A stretch of 5,147 nucleotides of DNA from TMED26 sp002694075 (GTDB lineage: Bacteria; Pseudomonadota; Alphaproteobacteria; Thalassobaculales; Thalassobaculaceae): contig JAYYDT010000056.1 in NCBI GenBank assembly GCA_036160575.1, forward strand, positions 1 to 5,147, in the 5' to 3' direction. Positions within the stretch are counted from its first letter, which is position 1. The number at the start of each line of letters is the position of its first letter. Below, in pieces: positions 1-5,147 of this stretch. Below the pieces are notes generated by a model. The model was given only the letters and a program-made list of their open reading frames with translations, was not told the DNA's origin and ran no database searches. A program made the position numbers and the translations under genes.

Positions 1-1
1 G

Positions 2-163
2 CTTGCCGGCCTGCCGGCGGGCCAGCGCGTGCTGCTGGTCAGCCATTATGTCAATATCGCCGACTTGACCGGGCAAACCACCGCGTCAGGCGAGATCTTG
101 GTCGCCCGGCGCGGCGGCGATGGCACGCTGGCGGTCACCGGCCGTTTCGTCATCGCCCCCTGA
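2..163 (+). CDS. Histidine phosphatase family protein, C-terminal fragment (gene starts left of window)
   Basis: The window opens inside this gene, in the frame starting at base 2, and 53 codons run to a TGA at 161-163. The fragment has a beta-strand-like VLLVSH segment followed by YVNIADLTG, then a SGEILV segment and a closing strand with GRFVIAP. This order (hydrophobic strand, His, N-I-x-x-L-T-G, then S-G-E) resembles the C-terminal end of small histidine phosphatases (phosphoglycerate mutase/SixA/Ais-like superfamily). In those enzymes the His of the V-x-H motif, here codon 44-46, is the second active-site histidine of a phosphohydrolase. The N-terminal RHG motif that would confirm the family lies outside the window, so the substrate cannot be named. 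The 3' end overlaps the convergent hydrolase gene by 14 nt. The family call rests on a short fragment and is moderate; that it is coding is supported by its natural protein character and clean stop. Confidence 0.62.
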   Translation, partial: LAGLPAGQRVLLVSHYVNIADLTGQTTASGEILVARRGGDGTLAVTGRFVIAP

Positions 164-1169
164 CGCCGGCGCAAAACCCGGTCGTCGCCGGCGCCGGCAG
201 CGGCGGCAGCGCGGCGCCGCCGATCCAGGCGGCGATATCGGCGATCACCCGCGCGCCGGCGAGATCGCGCAGAAGCATGTGGTGGCCGTCGGGATAGAGG
301 CGCCGGACGATCCCCGGCCGCCGCGGCAAATCGACCAACATTTGGCAGATGGGCGGCCGCGGGACAATCTCATCCCGGGCACCCAACAGCAGCAAAAGCG
401 GCGGGTCCAGGCCGTCCGCCGCCGCCGCCGCCGCGTCCATCAAGTTGACCAGCCCCCAGACCGTGTCGAGGCGGGGGTGGCGAATGAACAGGGGGTCGCG
501 CCCCAAGGCCCGCAGCATCGCCAGGTTATCCGAGGCGCGCTTGCCGGTGGCGCTTGGGTCGAGGGGCAACCAAGGTACCAGGCGCACGAAAAAGTCGAGG
601 GCGCCGACCTGCCAGCGCGGCATGCTGGCCCGCCCCCATACCGCCGGTGCCACCAGGATCACCCCGGCGACCGGCAGGCCCTCGGCCCGCGCCACCATCG
701 CCACCGCCCCGCCCATGCTTTCGCCAAGCACAAAGATCGGCCGGCCGCGATAGCGGGCGGCGACCAGCCGGCCGATGACGGCCAGGTCCGCGACCAGGGC
801 GCGCCCGCCGGGCCAGATGCCGCGCGCTCGGCTCCGACCGAAACCGCGTTGGTCCGGCGCGATGACGGCGATGCCGCGGGCCGCCAGGGCCGCGCCCACC
901 GTCTCGAACGCCTGGCCATGGTCGCCAAAGCCGTGGAGGGCGATGACCACCGCCCGCGGCCGGCCATCGCCGGCCGGCAACCACTGGCGGAAGGGGCGCC
1001 GGTCACCATCGGCCATGACCATCCGGTCGCCGTCAAAATACGGGATAACCGGGCCGGGTCCGGGTGTTTGCAGGCGCGGTGCGCAGGCCGCGAGGATCAG
1101 GGCCAGGTTGAGGACCAGACCAAGGACGAGGGCGAGGCGCCATCGCGGCGCGCCGGCGCGGCCGGTCAT
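150..1169 (-). CDS. Alpha/beta hydrolase lipoprotein, monoacylglycerol lipase / serine aminopeptidase S33-like
   Basis: This 339-residue protein has a lipoprotein signal: a short basic N-terminus (R4, R9, R11), a hydrophobic stretch at about 12-28 and a lipobox L26-A-A-C29. It is therefore expected to be exported and lipid-anchored at C29. The rest is an alpha/beta hydrolase fold. ALHGFGDHG (77-85) is the HG oxyanion-hole region, the nucleophile elbow is G149-E-S151-M-G153, the acid is probably D266 in GARDEIVP, and the histidine is probably H297 in DGHHMLL. The spacing matches the Hydrolase_4/S33 group that includes monoacylglycerol lipases and lysophospholipases. An ester or lipid substrate is inferred, not shown. 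Six alanines (246-251) come from a GCC repeat, and the last 20 or so residues are a Pro/Ala-rich low-complexity tail. The ATG overlaps the TGA of the upstream ABC ATPase gene (ATGA). No good Shine-Dalgarno precedes it, so translational coupling is likely. The 3' end overlaps the convergent phosphatase gene. Confidence 0.88.
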   Translation of the reverse strand: MTGRAGAPRWRLALVLGLVLNLALILAACAPRLQTPGPGPVIPYFDGDRMVMADGDRRPFRQWLPAGDGRPRAVVIALHGFGDHGQAFETVGAALAARGIAVIAPDQRGFGRSRARGIWPGGRALVADLAVIGRLVAARYRGRPIFVLGESMGGAVAMVARAEGLPVAGVILVAPAVWGRASMPRWQVGALDFFVRLVPWLPLDPSATGKRASDNLAMLRALGRDPLFIRHPRLDTVWGLVNLMDAAAAAADGLDPPLLLLLGARDEIVPRPPICQMLVDLPRRPGIVRRLYPDGHHMLLRDLAGARVIADIAAWIGGAALPPLPAPATTGFCAGVRGR

Positions 1170-2179
1170 GGCGCCGGCGGAGGGGCCGCGCCACGTGTCA
1201 AATCGAGGAAGATATCCTCCAAATCGCTTTCATGGGTGGCGATATCGACCAAATCCAACCCGGCGCCGGTCAGCGCCGCCAAAATACCCTGCACCGGAAT
1301 CTCGCGCGGCCGGTAGCTGATCCGCAGGCGGTGGCGGTCGACGACTCGCGCGGCAAGGGCGACCAGCGCCGCCGGCAGGGGCCAATCCGACAGGTCTTGG
1401 CGTACCGTGGCGACCACATCTTTTTGGTCAAGACGCGCCAGAATCGTGGCCTTCGGTTCGGCGGCGATCAACCGGCCGTGATTGATGATGGCGATCCAGT
1501 CGCATAATTGCTCGGCCTCCTCGAGATAGTGGGTGGTCAGCAAAATGGTCATGCCGGCGCGATTCAACTCCCGCACATTGTCCCAAAGGCGTTGGCGCAG
1601 CTCGATATCGACCCCGGCGGTGGGCTCGTCCAGGATCAGCACCGGCGGTGCGTGAACCAGGGCCTTGCCGATCAATAGGCGCCGCCGCATGCCGCCGGAC
1701 AGGGTGCGGGCATAGGCGCCGGCCTTATCGGTCAGGTCGATCAAATCCAGAATTTCGGCGGTGCGACGTTCCGATGGCGGCACGCCGAACAAGCCGGCTT
1801 GTAATTCCAAGGTTTCGCGCGGGGTGAAGAAGGGATCGATGTTCAATTCCTGCGGCACCACCCCGATGGCGGCGCGCGCCTGACGTGGCGCGGCGTCGAT
1901 ATCGACGCCCCAAATTGACGCCCGTCCGGCGGTTTTCACGGTCAGGCCGGCGAGGATGTTGATCAGCGTCGATTTGCCCGCGCCATTGGGGCCCAGCAGG
2001 GCGAAGATGGCGCCGCGCGGTACCGCCACGGTGACCTCGTCCAGCGCCCGCCGACCCCCGGCCGCACCGGCGCGGTCGTAGACTTTAACGAGGTTTTCAA
2101 CGACCAGGGCGTGATCAGGGGGCGCGGGCAAAACAGGTCTCCGGGCGCGTATTGAATTACGCGTGGGGATGGGTATCAT
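1166..2179 (-). CDS. yadG: ABC-2 type transporter ATP-binding protein, YadG-like
   Basis: A single ABC ATPase domain with every motif intact: Walker A GPNGAGKST (63-71), Q-loop Q110 in VVPQE, signature LSGGM (160-164), Walker B VLILDEP (180-186), D-loop AGVD (188-191) and H-loop H217 in LLTTH. The stretches NIDPF after the Q-loop, EPTAGVDIELR after Walker B and THYLEEAEQLC around the H-loop closely resemble Escherichia coli YadG as I recall it. The C-terminal LEDIFLDL also fits that subfamily. It should power an ABC-2 exporter at the inner-membrane cytoplasmic face, with a YadH-type permease as the usual partner. No permease lies in this window. The next gene is a lipoprotein hydrolase joined by an ATGA overlap. 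The annotated ATG (2177-2179) has GGTGA 6 nt upstream and gives roughly 20 more N-terminal residues than E. coli YadG. A TTG at 2129-2131 with GGAGA 6 nt upstream is an alternative start. The substrate is unknown. Confidence 0.93.
   Translation of the reverse strand: MIPIPTRNSIRARRPVLPAPPDHALVVENLVKVYDRAGAAGGRRALDEVTVAVPRGAIFALLGPNGAGKSTLINILAGLTVKTAGRASIWGVDIDAAPRQARAAIGVVPQELNIDPFFTPRETLELQAGLFGVPPSERRTAEILDLIDLTDKAGAYARTLSGGMRRRLLIGKALVHAPPVLILDEPTAGVDIELRQRLWDNVRELNRAGMTILLTTHYLEEAEQLCDWIAIINHGRLIAAEPKATILARLDQKDVVATVRQDLSDWPLPAALVALAARVVDRHRLRISYRPREIPVQGILAALTGAGLDLVDIATHESDLEDIFLDLTRGAAPPPAP
2129..2142 (-). promoter_or_regulatory. Alternative start with Shine-Dalgarno for the ABC ATPase gene
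   Basis: On the minus strand GGAGA (2142-2138) is followed after 6 nt by TTG (2131-2129), in frame with the ATPase. A start here would remove 16 residues of basic, proline-containing leader (IPTRNSIRARR...) that looks unlike the folded domain. The protein would then begin LPAPPDHALVVENL, close to the usual YadG start. The upstream ATG at 2179 has a comparable GGTGA site, so the sequence alone does not settle the choice. ATG remains the default. Confidence 0.3.
2146..2163. repeat. Perfect 6-bp inverted repeat with 6-bp spacer (possible operator)
   Basis: CGCGTA (2146-2151) and TACGCG (2158-2163) are exact reverse complements around the AT-rich spacer TTGAAT. The repeat lies in codons 6-12 of the ATPase if the ATG start is right, but in its leader if the TTG start is right. 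Its spacer coincides with the candidate -35 box of the rightward promoter, a position where a dimeric regulator could control one or both directions. The symmetry is seen directly; the operator role is inference. Confidence 0.35.
2152..2179 (+). promoter_or_regulatory. Candidate sigma-70-like promoter for the zinc-finger gene and polA
   Basis: TTGAAT (2152-2157, four of six matches to TTGACA) and TATCAT (2174-2179, five of six to TATAAT) are separated by 16 bp. Transcription would begin near 2186, giving a leader of about 54 nt before the zinc-finger ATG at 2240. This is the only AT-rich patch upstream of the rightward genes. The -10 box covers the annotated ATPase start codon on the other strand. 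Confidence 0.4.
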
Positions 2180-2189
2180 TCGGTTTCAC

Positions 2190-2210
2190 CGCCGGCAAGC
2201 GCCGCCGGCG
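2190..2210 (+). other. Possible leader hairpin upstream of the zinc-finger gene
   Basis: CGCCGGC (2190-2196) and GCCGGCG (2204-2210) can pair as a 7-bp GC stem with a 7-nt loop, inside the predicted rightward leader. There is no U-tract after it, so it is not an intrinsic terminator, and it matches no riboswitch I recognise. Such pairings are common by chance in GC-rich DNA. Confidence 0.2.
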
Positions 2211-2224
2211 TGGTGCCCTGCAGC

Positions 2225-2231
2225 GGAAGAG
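2225..2231 (+). promoter_or_regulatory. Ribosome binding site deciding the zinc-finger gene start
   Basis: GGAAGAG sits 8 nt before the ATG at 2240. It supports this ATG over the in-frame GTG codons at 2210 and 2213, which lack a comparable site and would add residues unlike the family N-terminus. Confidence 0.6.
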
Positions 2232-2239
2232 TGCGGCCC

Positions 2240-2419
2240 ATGGCCAATGTGACGGAAATCATCGAAGTCGATAAAACAAGCGTTGCCTGCGATGGCGGCG
2301 GGGGTCCGCTAGGCCATCCCCGGGTGTTTTTGCATATGGGTGAAGACGACAGCGTCACATGCCCCTATTGTTCCCGCCATTTCGTCCTGCGCAAGCAAAC
2401 ATCGGATCACGCCGCCTAG
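2240..2419 (+). CDS. Small CHCC-type zinc-finger domain protein (NDUFS6 / zf-CHCC family)
   Basis: A 59-residue protein starting MANVTEIIEV, with the start chosen because GGAAGAG lies 8 nt upstream. The likely zinc ligands are C17, H26, C41 and C44, in the pattern C-x8-H-x14-C-x2-C. The context around them, GPLGHPRVFLHM then VTCPYCSRHFVL, is the hallmark of the zf-CHCC family, which includes the mitochondrial complex I accessory subunit NDUFS6. Bacterial members are tiny stand-alone proteins. In alphaproteobacteria a complex I association is known for the homologous subunit, but other members have no assigned function, so complex I membership here is inference. The length is normal for the family and no residue is missing. 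It lies 65 nt upstream of polA on the same strand with no visible terminator, so co-transcription is likely. The ATPase operon diverges from it. Confidence 0.9.
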   Translation: MANVTEIIEVDKTSVACDGGGGPLGHPRVFLHMGEDDSVTCPYCSRHFVLRKQTSDHAA

Positions 2420-2468
2420 GCACTCGGCGGGCGAAAGCATGCGCGCCGCGTTGATATGGGGTGCGCAG

Positions 2469-2475
2469 AAAGGAG
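2469..2475 (+). promoter_or_regulatory. Strong ribosome binding site of polA
   Basis: AAAGGAG ends 9 nt before the polA ATG at 2485. It is the best Shine-Dalgarno match in the window and fixes the start, which leads directly into the 5' nuclease strand LYLVDGSG. The remainder of the 65-nt gap between the zinc-finger stop and polA shows no clear promoter or terminator. Confidence 0.75.
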
Positions 2476-2484
2476 CGCGCGACG

Positions 2485-5147
2485 ATGGCTGAAGCGGGCC
2501 GGGATCATCTCTATCTGGTAGACGGCTCGGGATTTATTTTTCGGGCTTTTCACGCCTTGCCGCCGATGTCGCGCGCCGATGGCACGCCGACCAACGCGGT
2601 CTTCGGCTTCACCAACATGCTGATGAAGCTGATCGAGGACATGGCCGGCAACCACTTGGCCGTCGTCTTCGACACCGCGCGTACCACCTTTCGCAGCGAG
2701 ATTTACCCCGAATACAAGGCCCATCGGCCGCCGCCGCCGGACGAGTTGGTGCCACAATTCGCCCTGGTGCGCGAAGCGGTCGCCGCGTTCAACGTGGCGT
2801 CGGTGGAGATGGCCGGCTTCGAGGCCGACGACCTGATCGCCACCTACACCCGCCAAGCGCGCGCCGCCGGCCAACAGGTGACCATCGTCTCGTCCGATAA
2901 GGATTTGATGCAATTGGTCGGCGACGGGGTGGAAATGCTCGACCCAATGAAGAATCGTCGGATCGGGCCGTCCGAGGTCGTCGAGAAATTTGGGGTCGGT
3001 CCCGAACGGGTGGTCGATGTGCAGGCGCTGGCCGGCGACTCCACCGATAACGTGCCGGGCGTCCCAGGGATCGGTGTGAAGACCGCCGCCCAGTTAATCG
3101 GCGACTATGGCGATTTGGATAGCCTGCTGGCGCGGGCCACCGAGATCAAACAACCGAAGCGCCGCCAAACCCTTATCGACCATGCCGAGATGGCCCGCGT
3201 GTCGCGCGAATTGGTGCGCCTGCGCGACGATGTCGAGGTGCCGCTGGCGCTCCACGAGTTGGTGGTTCAGCCGCCCAGCGACGATACGTTACTGGCGTTT
3301 TTCAAAGCCCAATCGTTCAAGCGGCTGATCGCCCGACTGGAGGGCGAAATGGCCCAAGGCGTCGGTGACCCGACGGGCGGCGAGGGGGCCGAATTGGCGC
3401 CGGACGAAACCGCTTATGAATTGGTCCAGGAGATGGCCGATCTCGAGCGCTGGATCGACGAGGCGCGCGACCTAGGGGTGGTCGCGGTGGATACCGAGAC
3501 CAGCTCGCTCAACGCCATGCGCGCGGCCTTGATCGGTGTGTCTTTGGCCACCCGTGCCGGGCGGGCGTGCTATATCCCGCTGGCCCACCGCGCCCCAGAA
3601 GTGCAGGGCGATTTGGACCTCGCCGGCCCGGCCGAGGCGGACGGACCGAAGCAGATTCCCTTCGCCGCGGCGACCGCCGCCCTAAAGGATCTGTTGGAGG
3701 ATCCGGCGGTCCTCAAGATTGGCCATAACATCAAATATGACGCCTTGGTGCTGGCCCGACCGGCCAATGGCGGCATCACGGTGGCGCCGGTCGACGACAC
3801 GATGTGCTTGTCCTATGTGCTGGAAGCCGGCGCGCACGGCCATGGCCTGGATGAGCTGTCGCTCATGCATGTCGACCATCGCAACATTAAATTTGAAGAA
3901 GTCTGCGGTAAGGGCAAGGCACAAATTCCCTTCGCCGAAGTTCCCCTTGAGACGGCGCGGGATTACGCCGCCGAGGACGCCGACATGACCGGTCGCCTGC
4001 ATCGCTTGCTGAAACCGCGGGTGGCCCGCGATCATCTGATGACCGTTTACGAGACCCTCGAACGGCCGCTGATCCCGGTTTTGGTGGCGATGGAACGGGC
4101 CGGCATCAAGGTCGATCCGCTCACGTTGTCCGACATGTCGCGGGATTTCGCCAGGCGCATCGCGGATCTTGAAACCGTCATTCATGACCTGGCCGGCAGC
4201 CCGTTCAATGTCGGCTCACCCAAACAATTGGGCGAGATTTTGTTCGATCAAATGGGTTTGCCGGGCGGCAAAAAGGGCAAGACCGGCGCCTATGCCACCG
4301 GCGCCGAGGTGCTTGAGGAATTGGCCGCCCAGGGCCATGACCTGCCGGCCCGCGTCCTTGATTGGCGGCAACTGTCGAAATTGAAATCGACTTATACCGA
4401 CGCTTTGGTTGAAGACATCAACCCGGAGACCGGCCGCATTCACACATCCTATTCCATGGCCGGGGCCAGCACCGGTCGGCTGAGTTCCAACGATCCCAAC
4501 CTCCAAAACATCCCGATCCGCACCGAGGAGGGGCGCAAGATTCGCACCGCCTTTGTGGCGCCGGCGGGGCATGTCCTGTTGTCGGTCGACTACTCTCAGA
4601 TCGAACTGCGCTTGGTCGCCGACATCGCCGGCTTGGCGAGCATGCGCGCGGCCTTCCGTGACGGCGTCGACATTCACGCGCAAACCGCCAGCGAAGTATT
4701 CGGTTTGCCCCTGGCGGATATGGATGGTGAAACCCGTCGCAAGGCCAAGGCCATCAATTTCGGCATCATTTACGGCATTTCCGGCTTTGGTTTGGCGCGC
4801 CAGCTTGGCGTGCCGCAGGCAGAGGCGCGGGCCTATATCGACACCTATTTTGAGCGGTACCCCGGCATCCGAGAATACATGGAGGATATCAAAGGGTTCT
4901 GCCGCCAACATGGCTATGTGGAAACACGTTTCGGCCGGCGGGTGCACATTCCGGGTATCAAGGATTCCAATCCCGCCCGCCGCGGCTTTTCCGAACGGGC
5001 GGCGATCAACGCCCCCATCCAAGGGACCGCCGCCGACATCATCAAGCGGGCGATGATCCGAGTGCCGCCGGCTTTGGCGGCGGCCGACTTGTCGGCGCGC
5101 ATGCTGTTGCAAGTTCATGATGAACTGCTGTTCGAGGTCCCGGAGGA
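2485..5147 (+). CDS. polA: DNA polymerase I, 3' end truncated by the window edge
   Basis: 887 codons are open to the window edge. Comparison with E. coli PolA (928 residues) suggests about 40 are missing. Domain 1 (about 1-290) is the 5' nuclease/flap endonuclease, with D13 in LVDGSG, EADD at 113-116, SSDKD at 136-140 and D185/D188 in GDSTDNVPG, followed by a helix-hairpin-helix PGVPGIG. Domain 2 (about 315-510) is the 3'-5' proofreading exonuclease: D336/E338 in VDTET, D419 in KYD, and Y494/D498 in YAAED, all present, so proofreading should be active. Domain 3 (about 540 on) is the polymerase: TGRLSS around R665, motif A DYSQIELR (D702, E707), the O-helix with R751, K755, F759 and Y763, and motif C HDE (878-880). 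F759 corresponds to E. coli F762. The protein fills gaps after RNA-primer removal and in excision repair. Between exonuclease motifs I and II there are about 14 more residues than in E. coli, while the linker before motif I is shorter. No frameshift is seen. Confidence 0.98.
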   Translation, partial: MAEAGRDHLYLVDGSGFIFRAFHALPPMSRADGTPTNAVFGFTNMLMKLIEDMAGNHLAVVFDTARTTFRSEIYPEYKAHRPPPPDELVPQFALVREAVAAFNVASVEMAGFEADDLIATYTRQARAAGQQVTIVSSDKDLMQLVGDGVEMLDPMKNRRIGPSEVVEKFGVGPERVVDVQALAGDSTDNVPGVPGIGVKTAAQLIGDYGDLDSLLARATEIKQPKRRQTLIDHAEMARVSRELVRLRDDVEVPLALHELVVQPPSDDTLLAFFKAQSFKRLIARLEGEMAQGVGDPTGGEGAELAPDETAYELVQEMADLERWIDEARDLGVVAVDTETSSLNAMRAALIGVSLATRAGRACYIPLAHRAPEVQGDLDLAGPAEADGPKQIPFAAATAALKDLLEDPAVLKIGHNIKYDALVLARPANGGITVAPVDDTMCLSYVLEAGAHGHGLDELSLMHVDHRNIKFEEVCGKGKAQIPFAEVPLETARDYAAEDADMTGRLHRLLKPRVARDHLMTVYETLERPLIPVLVAMERAGIKVDPLTLSDMSRDFARRIADLETVIHDLAGSPFNVGSPKQLGEILFDQMGLPGGKKGKTGAYATGAEVLEELAAQGHDLPARVLDWRQLSKLKSTYTDALVEDINPETGRIHTSYSMAGASTGRLSSNDPNLQNIPIRTEEGRKIRTAFVAPAGHVLLSVDYSQIELRLVADIAGLASMRAAFRDGVDIHAQTASEVFGLPLADMDGETRRKAKAINFGIIYGISGFGLARQLGVPQAEARAYIDTYFERYPGIREYMEDIKGFCRQHGYVETRFGRRVHIPGIKDSNPARRGFSERAAINAPIQGTAADIIKRAMIRVPPALAAADLSARMLLQVHDELLFEVPE

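Noticed and set aside
165..198. GCCGGCGC / GCGCCGGC inverted repeat and the 12-bp palindrome at 187-198 as a terminator for the convergent genes
   Set aside because: It lies in the coding 3' end of the hydrolase, has an 18-nt loop and no following T-run. GCCGGC-type palindromes recur throughout this GC-rich window.
417..434. GCC trinucleotide run
   Set aside because: It encodes six alanines in a loop of the hydrolase. It is too short and ordinary in GC-rich DNA to be a functional repeat, though it could vary in length between strains.
120..1316. A 398-codon open frame on the + strand opposite the hydrolase gene
   Set aside because: It is Arg/Gln/Pro/Ala-rich low-complexity sequence with no recognisable domain. 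It lies antisense to a hydrolase with a complete catalytic triad and signal peptide. Long antisense open frames are expected in GC-rich coding DNA.
2176..2358. A 60-codon minus-strand frame ending in an ATGA overlap with the ATPase start
   Set aside because: The ATGA arrangement is tempting as a leader peptide, but the frame is antisense to the conserved CHCC zinc-finger gene and its product has no character beyond Ser/Pro/Thr richness.
2416..2913. Minus-strand open frame opposite the start of polA
   Set aside because: A shadow of the 5' nuclease domain of polA, with no ribosome binding site or domain of its own.
4216..5118. A 300-codon open frame on the - strand opposite polA
   Set aside because: It runs antisense across the polymerase domain, whose motifs A, B and C are intact on the + strand. 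The translated product has no family signature.

Overview
The window is GC-rich, densely coding bacterial chromosome, most likely from an alphaproteobacterium, possibly Rhodospirillales-like. This is inferred from codon use, from a small CHCC zinc-finger gene directly upstream of polA, and from an alpha-type insertion in the PolA exonuclease domain. No rRNA, tRNA, mobile element, CRISPR array or phage gene is visible. There is no non-coding stretch longer than about 65 bases.

Layout, left to right. (1) Positions 2-163 (+) are the last 53 codons of a gene that resembles the C-terminal end of a histidine phosphatase. It converges on, and overlaps by 14 nt, the next gene. (2) A leftward two-gene operon occupies 2179-150 (-). 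It holds a YadG-like ABC-2 ATPase, followed through a 4-nt ATGA stop/start overlap by a lipoprotein-type alpha/beta hydrolase of the monoacylglycerol lipase/S33 class with an intact Ser-Asp-His triad. (3) A compact divergent control region at about 2129-2239 contains a candidate sigma-70-like promoter for the rightward genes, a perfect 6-bp inverted repeat, a possible leader hairpin and two competing starts for the ATPase. (4) A rightward pair follows: a 59-residue CHCC zinc-finger protein (2240-2419) related to the NDUFS6 subunit family, then polA (2485 to the window edge). PolA has its 5' nuclease, 3'-5' exonuclease and polymerase domains, with all key catalytic motifs intact. Only about the last 40 residues lie outside the window.

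How the genes work together. The ATPase and hydrolase are translationally coupled and probably act in envelope or lipid-related export or processing. The permease the ATPase would need is not in the window, so the substrate is unknown. PolA is the housekeeping repair and Okazaki-fragment polymerase. The zinc-finger gene is probably co-transcribed with it, without evidence of a shared biochemical role. Most of the window is ordinary housekeeping DNA and I see no convincing new system. The most unusual points are the permease-less ATPase-lipoprotein hydrolase pair and the crowded divergent start region.
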